A stretch of DNA of 64,000 nucleotides from contig CAKMKG010000017.1 in the NCBI GenBank assembly GCA_927441425.1, forward strand, positions 62,001 through 126,000, in the 5' to 3' direction. Shown here one piece after another: positions 7,111-16,053 of this stretch (positions are counted from its first letter, which is position 1; the number at the start of each line of letters is the position of its first letter). A program made the position numbers and the translations under genes. Under the pieces are notes generated by a model. It saw only the letters and a program-made list of their open reading frames with translations. It was not told the DNA's origin and made no database searches. The stretch comes from an uncultured Bacillota bacterium. GTDB taxonomy: Bacteria; Bacillota; Clostridia; Peptostreptococcales; Anaerovoracaceae.

Positions 7111-10100
7111 ATGAGTAAAGATATGAATAATCAAATAAGAGCGATCAAGGATCTTGATCTGGTAAAACAAGAATTCTCTGATAAAACGTCGAAATACCGG
7201 CACAGACTGTTGCTCTGCTCCGGCTCCGGTTGCGTTTCCTCTGGGTGCAAGGAAGTCAGAGATGCCCTTATCAAAGAACTCGAAAAGGAAGGACTGTCAT
7301 CAGCTGTAGACTTAAGCCTTACAGGCTGTATCGGCATCTGTGACGTCGGGCCCAGAATGAGCGTTCTTCCGGATGGCGTATTCTACTGTAAACTGAAGCC
7401 GGAGGATATGAAAAAAATTGTCAAAACCCATTTGCTGGGGGGGCAGATTGTTGAAGACTGCTGTTATTCCGACAGAAATACCGGCAAAAGGGTTCCCTAT
7501 ATGCAGGATATCGACTTTTTCAAAGGACAGAACAAGATTGTCCTGCGAGATTGCGGAATGATCGATTACAGATCGATGGACGAATATATCGCAAATGATG
7601 GCTACTACGCCCTTGCAAAGGTGGTTCAAGAACTCACACCGGAGCAGGTAACAGACGAGGTGAAAAAATCCGGATTGAGAGGAAGAGGCGGTGGTGGCTT
7701 TTCGACAGGGCTGAAATGGCAACTTGCGGCAAAAGCAAAAGGTGACCAGAAATATATCATATGCAATGCAGACGAAGGAGATCCCGGTGCATTCATGGAT
7801 AGAAGCCTTTTGGAAGGAAATCCCCATCTCATCCTGGAAGGGATGGCAATTGCCGGATATGCGATCGGTGCAAGCAAAGGGTATGTTTATATCAGAGCCG
7901 AATATCCCCTTGCGCTGGAAGGATTGGAATACGCCATCGAGGAGGCCCGGGAGAGATGTATACTGGGAATTAATATCTTTGGAAGCAAGTTTGATTTCGA
8001 CATTGAGATCAGAATCGGTGCCGGCGCCTTTGTATGTGGGGAAGAGACAGCACTCATGGGTTCTGTAGAGGGCAAGCGCGGTGAGCCGAGGCAAAAGCCT
8101 CCGTTCCCTGCGGAGTCAGGGTTATTTGGGAAACCTACCGTCATCAATAATGTTGAAACCCTGGGAAATGTTCCGGCCATCCTGCGGAATGGCTCCCACT
8201 GGTTTTCTGCATTGGGAACGGAGAAAAGCAAAGGGACAAAGGTCTTCGCGCTGGCAGGAGATATTCAGAATACAGGTCTTATCGAGGTGCCGATGGGGCT
8301 TTCACTGGGGGAAATTATATATGATATCGGCGGAGGGGTCCCAAAAGGGAAAAAATTCAAAGTCGCGCAAACGGGAGGCCCTTCCGGTGGCTGCCTCACA
8401 AAAGCGCATCTGAATACGCCCGTGGATTATGATTCCTTGGTTGAACTTGGTGCGATCATGGGATCAGGTGGTCTAATCTGCATGGATGAAGATACCTGTA
8501 TGGTGGATGTGGCCAGATATTTTATGGAATTTGTACAGGAGGAGTCCTGTGGAAAGTGTGTTGCCTGCAGGCTTGGCACAAAAAGAATGCTAGAGATTCT
8601 TGAACGGATCACTACCGGAAAAGGGCAGGAAGGGGATGTGGAGCTGCTGGAAGAGATCGGCAGTGCGGTTAAGGATACGGCGCTGTGCGGATTGGGGCAA
8701 ACCGCGCCTAATCCCGTTCTGAGCACAATTAAGTATTTCAGAGATGAGTACGATGAGCACATCAGAGAAAAATACTGCAGGGCAGGTGTCTGCTCCGAAT
8801 TGTTTATTTCTCCTTGTGAGAATGCGTGCCCGGCAAACGTCAATGTGCCCGGTTATGTTTCTCTGATTGCCGCCGGAAGAGCCAAGGATGCCTACAATCT
8901 GATCCGGCAAGAGAATCCTTTCCCTTCCGTATGCGGGAGAGTCTGTACCCATCCCTGTGAAAGCAAATGCAGGAGAGGTCAGCTGGATGAATCACTGGCA
9001 ATTGCCGATCTGAAACGGTATGCTGCGGATGAAGCCATGAAGCATCATGATCCCTTTACCGATCTGGTTTTTCCGAAAAAATTCAAATCCGTCGGAATCG
9101 TCGGAGCAGGTCCTTCCGGCTTGACCTGTGCCTATTATCTTGGAAGATTGGGCTACGATGTGACTGTTTATGAATCTCAGCCTGACGCGGGAGGCGTATT
9201 GCTGTTCGGTATTCCGGAATACAGACTGCCGAAAGAAGCGTTGAAAAAGGAAATCGATACAATCAAGCAGGTGGGCATAGACATATTGACCAATACCGAG
9301 ATTGGAAAAGACATTGCATTTGACCAGCTTAGAGAAAAACACGATGCGGTCTATGTTTCTACCGGTACACAATTCAGTAGAAAGATCGGAGTGGAAGGTG
9401 AAAAACTTCCGGGCGTATACCATGGATTGGACTTCTTGAAAGACGTCAATCTTGATAAGGTTTCAAATCTAAGCGGCGTCGTTGCGGTAATCGGCGGCGG
9501 CAATACGGCAATTGACGCAGCACGAGTCGCAATCAGGATTGGAGCCGATGAAGTTCATGTCCTATATAGAAGAAAGATGGAGGATATGCCTGCCGATAAA
9601 CGGGAAATAGAGGATGCAATCGAGGAAGGTGTCATAGTCCATGAACTTGTTGAGCCGGTGGAATTTATCGGTACCGACAGGATAAGAAGAGTCAAGTGTT
9701 TAAAAATGGAGCTATCCGGTTTTGATAAGGATGGAAGGAAAAACTCCGTCAGGATTCCGGATTCTGAATTTCTTCTCGACGTGGACCATGTCATTCCTGC
9801 TGTTAGCCAGTATTCGGATCTTCCGTTTATTCGGAGAGATGAGGTTGAAGTAACAAAGATGGGGACATTTGTCGTAGATGAGGGTTCTCTCATGACTTCG
9901 ATGCCGGGCGTATTTGCAGGAGGAGATGTCGTCAGGGGATCAGATGTCGTGATTAGAGCGATCGCTGACGGAAAGAAAGCGGCTGGTTCCATTGATCAAT
10001 ATCTTGGCGGAAACGGTGAGCTGAACCGTGGGGAGCCCATTGAACTTCCCGATATCATTGATGATTCCGAACTGGTGGAGCATGAGCGGTTCAAAATGGA

Positions 10101-10215
10101 ATATATCGATATGGACGCCAGAAAGCACAGTTTTGATGAAGTGTCCAGAGGCTTCCACCGATTGAATGCAATCGCGGAAGCGATGAGATGCTTACGATGC
10201 GACAGAAGGCTATAG
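7111..10215 (+). CDS. NuoF/HydB flavin subunit fused to GltD/NfnB-like NADPH oxidoreductase
   Basis: 1034 residues, far longer than ordinary HydB (about 600). Residues 1-110 form a thioredoxin-like [2Fe-2S] domain (CSGSGCVSSGC, TGCIGICDVGP). About 130-560 is the NuoF core: GLRGRGGGGFSTGLKW for FMN/NADH, NADEGDPGAFMDRS, CGEETALMGSVEGKRG, and the ESCGKCVACRLGTKR [4Fe-4S] ligands. HydB normally ends in two ferredoxin motifs. Here residues about 560-1030 are instead a GltD-type module with Fe-S cysteines (CENACPANVNVPGY, CGRVCTHPCESKC), FAD motif GIVGAGPSGLTCAYYLG, NAD(P)H motif GGGNTAIDAARVA with a following YRR, and the GVFAGGDVVRG FAD motif. The layout suggests one chain that can exchange electrons with NAD(H), probably NADP(H), and the hydrogenase. 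Cofactor specificity is inferred. ATG follows GGCGGTGAATCGTA. Confidence 0.9.
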   Translation: MSKDMNNQIRAIKDLDLVKQEFSDKTSKYRHRLLLCSGSGCVSSGCKEVRDALIKELEKEGLSSAVDLSLTGCIGICDVGPRMSVLPDGVFYCKLKPEDMKKIVKTHLLGGQIVEDCCYSDRNTGKRVPYMQDIDFFKGQNKIVLRDCGMIDYRSMDEYIANDGYYALAKVVQELTPEQVTDEVKKSGLRGRGGGGFSTGLKWQLAAKAKGDQKYIICNADEGDPGAFMDRSLLEGNPHLILEGMAIAGYAIGASKGYVYIRAEYPLALEGLEYAIEEARERCILGINIFGSKFDFDIEIRIGAGAFVCGEETALMGSVEGKRGEPRQKPPFPAESGLFGKPTVINNVETLGNVPAILRNGSHWFSALGTEKSKGTKVFALAGDIQNTGLIEVPMGLSLGEIIYDIGGGVPKGKKFKVAQTGGPSGGCLTKAHLNTPVDYDSLVELGAIMGSGGLICMDEDTCMVDVARYFMEFVQEESCGKCVACRLGTKRMLEILERITTGKGQEGDVELLEEIGSAVKDTALCGLGQTAPNPVLSTIKYFRDEYDEHIREKYCRAGVCSELFISPCENACPANVNVPGYVSLIAAGRAKDAYNLIRQENPFPSVCGRVCTHPCESKCRRGQLDESLAIADLKRYAADEAMKHHDPFTDLVFPKKFKSVGIVGAGPSGLTCAYYLGRLGYDVTVYESQPDAGGVLLFGIPEYRLPKEALKKEIDTIKQVGIDILTNTEIGKDIAFDQLREKHDAVYVSTGTQFSRKIGVEGEKLPGVYHGLDFLKDVNLDKVSNLSGVVAVIGGGNTAIDAARVAIRIGADEVHVLYRRKMEDMPADKREIEDAIEEGVIVHELVEPVEFIGTDRIRRVKCLKMELSGFDKDGRKNSVRIPDSEFLLDVDHVIPAVSQYSDLPFIRRDEVEVTKMGTFVVDEGSLMTSMPGVFAGGDVVRGSDVVIRAIADGKKAAGSIDQYLGGNGELNRGEPIELPDIIDDSELVEHERFKMEYIDMDARKHSFDEVSRGFHRLNAIAEAMRCLRCDRRL

Positions 10216-10226
10216 GGGGTGAAGAA

Positions 10227-12050
10227 ATGATCAATCTTACAATCAACGGAAAAAATATTTCGGCAGAAGAGGGAACAACCATTTTGGAGGCAGCGAAACA
10301 AAACAATATTCTGATTCCGAGCCTGTGCTATCTTGAGGATGTTCATAAAATCGGTTCCTGCAGGGTATGCGTCGTCGAACAGGAAGGTGCAAAAAATCTT
10401 CAAGCCTCCTGCATAACGGCTGTCAGCGAGGGCATGGTGATCCATACAAATACAGATAGAGTAAGAAAAGCGAGAAAAGTGTTGTATGAATTGATGCTGT
10501 CGGACCATCCAAATGATTGTCTGAAGTGTCTGCGCAATCAAAATTGTGAATTTCAGAAGCTCGGAGAAATGATCCAGGTTGATGAATCCCGGTTTGAAGG
10601 AGCAAAATCTAAAGACTATATCGACGAAACATCACCTTCCATTGTAAGAGATAATTCAAAATGCATCTTATGCAAGCGATGCGTCACGATTTGTAATGAG
10701 GTTCAGGGTGTTGGCATCCTGAATCCCCAGTTCAGAGGGTTTTCTACCGAAGTAAGCCCGGGGAGTGAATTGCCTTTGGGGTCTGCGGCATGTACTTACT
10801 GTGGGCAGTGCACAACGGTTTGTCCGGTGGGTGCATTGCAGGAAAAGGACTCAACAAAGACAGTATGGGAGGCCTTACTGGATCCAAATAAGACTGTGAT
10901 CGTGCAAACGGCTCCGGCAATCCGCATTGCGTTAGGGGAGGAATTCGGATATGAAGCCGGAACCATTGTAACGGGCAAGATGGTCAGCGCATTAAAAGAA
11001 ATGAATTTTGACTATGTTTTCGATACCAATTTTACAGCTGATTTGACCATTATGGAGGAAGGCACCGAGTTTTTGGGAAGGCTGCTAAGCTACCTTCACT
11101 CCCAAAAGGTGATCGATGCCGGACAGCTGAAAAGCCTTGGATTTGAACCATCAGATAGTGCGCCTGTGCTGCCGATGATCACGAGCTGCAGCCCCGGATG
11201 GATTAAATATATTGAACACTACTATCCTGAAGAAACCCCACATCTATCTTCTTGTAAATCTCCCCATATGATGCTTGGAGCGTTATGCAAGAGTTACTTT
11301 GCAGAAAAGCTTCGGATGGATCCCAAGAATATATTTGTCGTATCGATCATGCCTTGCACGGCGAAAAAATATGAGATCACACGGCCGGAAATGGTAAATA
11401 ACGGTGTTCCCAATGTTGATGCCGTTCTTACCACAAGAGAGCTTGCGAAGATGATCAAAAATGCGGGCATCGACTTTGCATCGCTGACCGATGGTGTTAT
11501 GGATAATCCATTGGGCCTCTCCTCCGGTGCGGCGGACATTTTCGGAGCGCCCGGCGGCGTCATGGAAGCGGCGCTGCGTACCGTCTATGAGATCATTACA
11601 GGAAGAGAACTGCCCTTTGAAAAGCTTCATGTTACACCGATCCAGGGACTAGAGAGAATCAAGACAGCGGAGTTGACCGTTGAGGATGCAAAAGAGGAAT
11701 GGAAATTCTTGAACGGTGTCACGGTTAAAGTAGCAACGACCAGCGGCTTAAAGGGCGCTTCAATCTTAGTCGAAGAAATTCGCAAAGGAGAAAGCCCATA
11801 TCATTTTATTGAAGTGATGGGCTGCCCGGGCGGGTGCATCAGCGGTGGCGGTCAGCCAAGACCTACCAATGATGAAATTAGAAAAAAGAGAATCGCGGCA
11901 ATTTATGCGGAAGATGAGGGGAAAGTACTTAGAAAATCCCACGAGAATCCGGATATTGTAAGCCTGTATGAAGCGTATCTCGAAAAACCGCTGGGGCATA
12001 GATCTCATGAATTGCTTCACACACACTATACGAAGCGTAAGAAGATATGA
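10227..12050 (+). CDS. hydA: [FeFe] hydrogenase catalytic subunit (H-cluster)
   Basis: 607 residues from ATG 10227, chosen because AGGGGGTGAAGAA lies directly before it; the frame runs back to 10188 inside the previous gene. Domains: N-terminal [2Fe-2S] (Cys at CYLEDVHKIGSCRVC and CITAV), a His-Cys3 [4Fe-4S] motif (HPNDCLKCLRNQNC), two [4Fe-4S] ferredoxin motifs (CILCKRCVTIC, CTYCGQCTTVCPVG), then the H-cluster domain with all three signatures: TSCSPGW (about 320), MPCTAKKYE (about 375) and MGCPGGCISGGGQP (about 530). It reduces protons to H2 or oxidises H2, most likely coupled to ferredoxin and NAD(P)H with the two upstream subunits. The short C-terminal helical region is complete. Confidence 0.96.
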   Translation: MINLTINGKNISAEEGTTILEAAKQNNILIPSLCYLEDVHKIGSCRVCVVEQEGAKNLQASCITAVSEGMVIHTNTDRVRKARKVLYELMLSDHPNDCLKCLRNQNCEFQKLGEMIQVDESRFEGAKSKDYIDETSPSIVRDNSKCILCKRCVTICNEVQGVGILNPQFRGFSTEVSPGSELPLGSAACTYCGQCTTVCPVGALQEKDSTKTVWEALLDPNKTVIVQTAPAIRIALGEEFGYEAGTIVTGKMVSALKEMNFDYVFDTNFTADLTIMEEGTEFLGRLLSYLHSQKVIDAGQLKSLGFEPSDSAPVLPMITSCSPGWIKYIEHYYPEETPHLSSCKSPHMMLGALCKSYFAEKLRMDPKNIFVVSIMPCTAKKYEITRPEMVNNGVPNVDAVLTTRELAKMIKNAGIDFASLTDGVMDNPLGLSSGAADIFGAPGGVMEAALRTVYEIITGRELPFEKLHVTPIQGLERIKTAELTVEDAKEEWKFLNGVTVKVATTSGLKGASILVEEIRKGESPYHFIEVMGCPGGCISGGGQPRPTNDEIRKKRIAAIYAEDEGKVLRKSHENPDIVSLYEAYLEKPLGHRSHELLHTHYTKRKKI

Positions 12051-12081
12051 ACGACGTTTTAAAGGAAAGGGGGATAGTGAA

Positions 12082-12297
12082 ATGAAGGAAATTGAAATCG
12101 AAAACCCGTTAGGAAGACCAAATTATAAACTGAAGGGTGAAGATGAGGATCAGGTCACAGAAGCAGCAAGTGAATTTCAAAAAGCCCTGGACTACATTGA
12201 TCACCTGCCGTTTAACAGGCAAAACTCCGCGGAGCAAGCCAGATTACACAAAAAAGAAGTGGAAGACAAGTACCACATTGAAATTGCAGTAGAGTAA
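12082..12297 (+). CDS. unrecognised 71-residue protein at the end of the hydrogenase operon
   Basis: ATG 12082 follows GGAAAGGGGG, a strong site, 31 bp after hydA; a longer frame from 11968 lies inside hydA and is not used. The protein is highly charged, with no Cys and no membrane segment. An NPLGRPNYKLKGEDEDQV start is followed by a helical stretch to the end. The YKLKG-E-E pattern faintly recalls the start of ZapA-like proteins, but I would not assign it. Position and spacing put it in the hydrogenase transcript, just before the terminator, so a role in assembly, stability or regulation of the complex is possible. Confidence 0.7.
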   Translation: MKEIEIENPLGRPNYKLKGEDEDQVTEAASEFQKALDYIDHLPFNRQNSAEQARLHKKEVEDKYHIEIAVE

Positions 12298-12336
12298 AGA
12301 AACAAGCGGTACAGCGTGAAAAGAAAATAAGTAAAA

Positions 12337-12372
12337 GCAAGGGCAAGAAAAATATTTCTTGCCCTTGCTTTT
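12337..12372. terminator. strong terminator ending the hydrogenase operon
   Basis: A perfect 14-bp stem: 12337-12350 pairs with 12355-12368, with an AATA loop and then TTTTTGTT. The A-rich 5' side lets it serve the convergent glycosyltransferase gene too. Confidence 0.9.
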
Positions 12373-12374
12373 TG

Positions 12375-13541
12375 TTAAAGTGCATTTGTTCGTTTTAAAC
12401 CGATGAGTTCCAGGTTCTTTTTTAGTCTGGGATTATTTGGATCCAGTTCCCATGCGGTAGTTGCATAATGGTAAGATTTTTCATAGAGACCGAGCCAATA
12501 CGTACATATAGCACCCAAATCGTAAAATTCAGCACCCCAGGATTCCAGCTCTACCAGGTAACTGCCTGTCTTTGTCGCTATACGCAAGCCTTTTTCTGTC
12601 ATGAAAAAGACGAGAGGCCAGTTCTCTTCCAGGTAACCTAGCCGAGCCATATGCAAGTAAGGTTCTCGTACGTGAGGACATTCTGCGATTGCACAAAAGA
12701 GCCATTTCTTTGCCTCCGGAAGGTTGTTTTTTTCTTGATAACAGTTAGAAATATACCGCATGGATGCACAGCGTTCCTCATCCCATTGTGCTGTGGGTAA
12801 GTCCAGATGATGTTTCAGCGTACTGATGCACTGATCGTGCATTCCGTGATACAGATACTCTCTGCCCAGCCAGAACATAGTTCGATCGTCACTGGGATTT
12901 TCCCGGGATGACAGTTCTAATAAGGGCAGATACTGTGCTCTCGGCTTCAATCGATCCGGATAGTGATGGAGCACCATGCCATTTACCCAAACTGTCATAT
13001 CCTTGTCATCTCCGCTGTATTCCAGCACTTCATGTACCGGATGTACCCATCGGAACCCGTGCCGTCTATGGATTTTCTCCATTGAAAATTGTTTTGCAGG
13101 GGTGCCGTCAGAATTGTGACTCCAAGTAAACAGATATCGCGCACGTGTATAGATAGGCTGCCATACCTCTTCGAGTTGTTGTCTCCATCCTTTCTCAAAG
13201 ACCTCGTCAAGATCGTTTGAGACGCAGATATCCATATCTTCGGGAATATGGTCCATTGCGACATTGCGGGCTGTATCAAAGCGCCATGGAGAAATCATTT
13301 CCGTGTAAACGACGGCACCTCTTCCGCGTAGCTTCTCCACAGTTTGATCCGTTGACCCCGTATCCGTAACGACTACCAAGTCAGCTTCTGACACCGCATC
13401 CATCCATCGGTCTACAAACTGTTCCTCATTTTTACAGATTGCATAAACACAAATTTTATAACGCATTCGTAGAAAATTTTCGGCTGTCCCCACCGCCTGT
13501 GAGGTTAAGTTGCACCCGCCACCGAAAGAGGTGGGGGACAT
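12375..13541 (-). CDS. family 2-type glycosyltransferase with TPR-like C-terminus
   Basis: About 388 residues from ATG 13541; GAGG lies 5 bases before it. TTG 13565 (GAGGGTG before it) and GTG 13574 are alternatives. The conserved protein begins at about residue 26 with RYKICVYAICKNEEQF, a typical GT-A start. TDTGSTDQT follows, then SNDLDEVF as the DxD metal site, and an HPVHEVLEY segment. This is the SPBc2-type or tetrapeptide-associated glycosyltransferase pattern. The C-terminal half is helical with TPR-like spacing (LGREYLYHG, WLFCAIAECPHVREPYLH). The sugar and acceptor are unknown. The first 25 residues are encoded by a small inverted-repeat element (13485-13540) and are unlike the family, so the original N-terminus may have changed. 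Confidence 0.8.
   Translation of the reverse strand: MSPTSFGGGCNLTSQAVGTAENFLRMRYKICVYAICKNEEQFVDRWMDAVSEADLVVVTDTGSTDQTVEKLRGRGAVVYTEMISPWRFDTARNVAMDHIPEDMDICVSNDLDEVFEKGWRQQLEEVWQPIYTRARYLFTWSHNSDGTPAKQFSMEKIHRRHGFRWVHPVHEVLEYSGDDKDMTVWVNGMVLHHYPDRLKPRAQYLPLLELSSRENPSDDRTMFWLGREYLYHGMHDQCISTLKHHLDLPTAQWDEERCASMRYISNCYQEKNNLPEAKKWLFCAIAECPHVREPYLHMARLGYLEENWPLVFFMTEKGLRIATKTGSYLVELESWGAEFYDLGAICTYWLGLYEKSYHYATTAWELDPNNPRLKKNLELIGLKRTNAL
13485..13540. repeat. 56-bp REP-like element with terminal inverted repeats, inside the glycosyltransferase 5' end
   Basis: The plus strand starts TGTCCCC-ACC and ends GGTGGGGGACA, a near-perfect terminal inverted repeat. There is an inner CCACC/GGTGG-type hairpin (CCACCGAAAGAGGTGG). 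Short palindromes bounded by TGTCCCC/GGGGACA resemble REP elements mobilised by Y1 (IS200-like) transposases. No transposase is nearby. On the minus strand it is read through without a stop. Confidence 0.5.
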
Positions 13542-13577
13542 TTTCGCCTCGTTATATTGATTCAAGTGTATCACCCT

Positions 13578-13601
13578 CTAATTCCATTCTATATTGCTCA
13601 T
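13578..13601 (-). other. 7-codon minicistron or nonsense-interrupted old start of the glycosyltransferase
   Basis: On the minus strand, CAGGAGG lies ideally before ATG 13601. The frame reads seven codons and then TAG (13580-13578). It continues in the same frame, without another stop, into the glycosyltransferase. Either a regulatory leader peptide with reinitiation, or an amber mutation in an earlier N-terminus. Confidence 0.45.
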
Positions 13602-13902
13602 TCTTAAACCTCCTGATTTTAAACCGGAAACCATAAGAGATAGTGATTCATAGTTTTCCGATATTATATAATATGAAAAACGCAATGCGGCGTGATTGTA
13701 ATGAAATATCGACTGACCGTAAAAAATCGCAAGAAAAATCAATAAAGTTATTCTTCAATCTGCTATACTATTTGACGTAAGTGGGCTTTCAAATTCTCCA
13801 GCCATCCTGACCTTAATCCAAAGTTGCTGAGGCAGAGCTGCTTACGGAATTTGGCTACCCGGCACAGAGAATGATCATTAAAAAAGAGAAAGCGAGAAAA
13901 GA
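13602..13902. other. divergent intergenic region between glycosyltransferase and HelD-like gene
   Basis: About 300 bp without a gene. It holds an AT-rich stretch with TATAAT-like words (near 13663-13673 and TATACT at 13764-13769), probably -10 elements of the two divergent genes. I see no convincing -35 boxes and no riboswitch or RNA gene. Confidence 0.4.
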
Positions 13903-15951
13903 ATGACGATAGAAAGATATCCGGAGGAAGTGAAGCATCTTGAGGAAATTAAGATGAAGTTGAACGACTCCTTAAACAATTATGGAGAAACGGTTGAGCG
14001 ATATGATCAGGAATACAAGGACTCCAAACGCTATCTTGCAGAATACCGAAATGAAATAGATTCCAAAGAGATTTTCCAGAATGAGACTGCCATGAATCAA
14101 ATCGAAAGAGCGGGGATTGTTGCTGTTCAAATACGGGATAAAATCGCCAAGTTGGTGGATTCTCCTTATTTTGCACGGATTGATTTTCGCCAAGAAAGGG
14201 AAGAATACGATTCCACTTACTATATTGGAAGGTTTTCCTTTTCCGATAAAGAACAAGCGGAGATTTTGATTTTTGACTGGAGAACGCCGATCTCCAGTAT
14301 GTTTTATGATTGCGAGCTGGGCTCGGCCGGATATGATGCACCCATAGGACGGATCAATGGAGAGTTGATCCGTAAAAGGCAATTGAAAATCTCTCAGGGA
14401 CAAATAGAATACGTTCTGGAAAGTGGGATCAACATCCAGGATGATGTACTGCAAAGGGAACTAAGCCAAACGTCGGATGAAAAGATGAAGACGATCATCT
14501 CTACCATCCAAAGAGAGCAGAACAAGATCATCCGTAATGAAAAAACCGACATCCTGATTATCCAAGGAGTTGCGGGTTCTGGAAAAACATCCATCGCCTT
14601 GCACCGCATAGCATATTTACTGTATCGATTTCATGAGACCTTAACGGCCCAAAATGTAGTCATCCTCTCACCGAATAAGGTATTTGCGGACTATATTTCC
14701 AATGTTCTGCCTGAATTGGGAGAAGAACCGATCTACGAAATGAGCTTTACCGAGATAGCGGAGGTCCAGTTGTACGGGATCATACAATTTGAACCTGAAA
14801 GGGATCCGCTGGAAACCTACGACCCGGCTTGGTCTGAACGGGTAAGGTTTAAATCTAATATAGATTTTGTCAATAGGATGAATGAATATCTGGAATATGC
14901 AGCTCTGGAATATTTTAAACCAGTCGACTGTCAGTTTGGTCGGTTGAAAGCGCCAAAAGAATGGATTTTGAATCGCTACAATGCATATAAGAAACATCCG
15001 ATCCTGAGACGACTACAGGAAATATCGGAGGATATCTACGAGCGCTTTCTAACGCAAAACATGCGGGGTGATGTGCTGCCCAAGCAAAATGCGATTTATA
15101 AAAAATTGGCGAGTATGTTCAAAATGAAAAATACACTGGCGCTTTATCATGACTTTTATCGGGTGATGGATATCACTGAAAAATTTGTCATGCCCGGCAG
15201 GGACTCTTTGGAATGGGAAGATGTTTACCCTTTCCTGTACTTCCATGCAACCTTTGAAGGATTGAAGGAAAACAAATTGATACGACATCTTGTCATCGAT
15301 GAAATGCAGGATTATACGCCCGCACAATATGCGGTTATGAATAAGCTATTCCACTGTAAAAAGACGATACTTGGAGATATCGGACAATCACTTAACCCAA
15401 ACCATCTGCATACCCTCGATGATTTCAAGAGAATTTATGAAAACGCCGAAGTTGTTGAGCTGAATAAGAGCTATCGATCTACCTTCGAAATCATCAGTCT
15501 CGCAAAGAGAATACAAAATGTGGCTGCGCTGGAACCCATAGAGCGCCATGGAGATATCCCCGAAATCATTGTTTGCAGCGATTCTCAGGATGAGCTGGAA
15601 AAGATAAGAGAAAAAATCGGGGATTTTCAGGCAAGCGGCAATGTGACTATGGGTATTATTCTGAAAACAAACAGCAAGGCAGCTGCGTTATATCAGAACT
15701 TGTCTCAGGACTATCCTATGCAGTTGCTTACGCCTGACAGCCGCGAATTCGCCAAGGGGATCATAATCACTTCGGTTCGAATGTCAAAAGGACTTGAATT
15801 TGATGAGGTGGTCATCCCTTCGACCGACAGCGAAACCTATCGCGATGAGGAGTACGACCGCAAGCTTTTATATATAGCCTGTACCCGGGCGATGCATAAA
15901 TTATCGCTCACACATACCGGAGCGCTGACGGGATTGATTCAAATAGAATAG
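13903..15951 (+). CDS. HelD-like UvrD-superfamily helicase (RNA polymerase recycling type)
   Basis: 682 residues. An N-terminal coiled coil (about 1-70, many Glu/Lys/Tyr) precedes a superfamily 1 motor. Walker A is VAGSGKTSIALHRIAYLLYR near residue 222, Walker B is VIDEMQDYTPAQ near 467, motif V-VI includes RMSKGLEFDEVVIP near 628 and LYIACTRAM near 652. The coiled coil plus split motor and size match HelD of Firmicutes, which frees stalled RNA polymerase from DNA; DNA-helicase IV annotations are common for the family. The start follows only a weak GCGAGAAAAG site. It stands alone, divergent from the glycosyltransferase. Confidence 0.85.
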   Translation: MTIERYPEEVKHLEEIKMKLNDSLNNYGETVERYDQEYKDSKRYLAEYRNEIDSKEIFQNETAMNQIERAGIVAVQIRDKIAKLVDSPYFARIDFRQEREEYDSTYYIGRFSFSDKEQAEILIFDWRTPISSMFYDCELGSAGYDAPIGRINGELIRKRQLKISQGQIEYVLESGINIQDDVLQRELSQTSDEKMKTIISTIQREQNKIIRNEKTDILIIQGVAGSGKTSIALHRIAYLLYRFHETLTAQNVVILSPNKVFADYISNVLPELGEEPIYEMSFTEIAEVQLYGIIQFEPERDPLETYDPAWSERVRFKSNIDFVNRMNEYLEYAALEYFKPVDCQFGRLKAPKEWILNRYNAYKKHPILRRLQEISEDIYERFLTQNMRGDVLPKQNAIYKKLASMFKMKNTLALYHDFYRVMDITEKFVMPGRDSLEWEDVYPFLYFHATFEGLKENKLIRHLVIDEMQDYTPAQYAVMNKLFHCKKTILGDIGQSLNPNHLHTLDDFKRIYENAEVVELNKSYRSTFEIISLAKRIQNVAALEPIERHGDIPEIIVCSDSQDELEKIREKIGDFQASGNVTMGIILKTNSKAAALYQNLSQDYPMQLLTPDSREFAKGIIITSVRMSKGLEFDEVVIPSTDSETYRDEEYDRKLLYIACTRAMHKLSLTHTGALTGLIQIE

Positions 15952-16024
15952 ATTGGAATAGTGCTTTAAAAATGTTAGTACAAACAATGAAATATTTCAA
16001 TTATACAAACCAACCAAGAACCGC

Positions 16025-16030
16025 TATAAT
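16025..16030 (+). promoter_or_regulatory. -10 box for the APC permease gene
   Basis: TATAAT lies 24 bp before the permease start. The best -35 is a poor TTATAC at 16001-16006 with an 18-bp gap, so this is a weak call. Confidence 0.35.
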
Positions 16031-16053
16031 ATTTGCAGGAAGAGAGATATGAT

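Noticed and set aside
7312..8094. Long minus-strand open frame (about 260 codons) inside the NuoF fusion gene
   Set aside because: It lies wholly within a gene with full domain matches, has no family motif and no ribosome binding site. It is a shadow frame.
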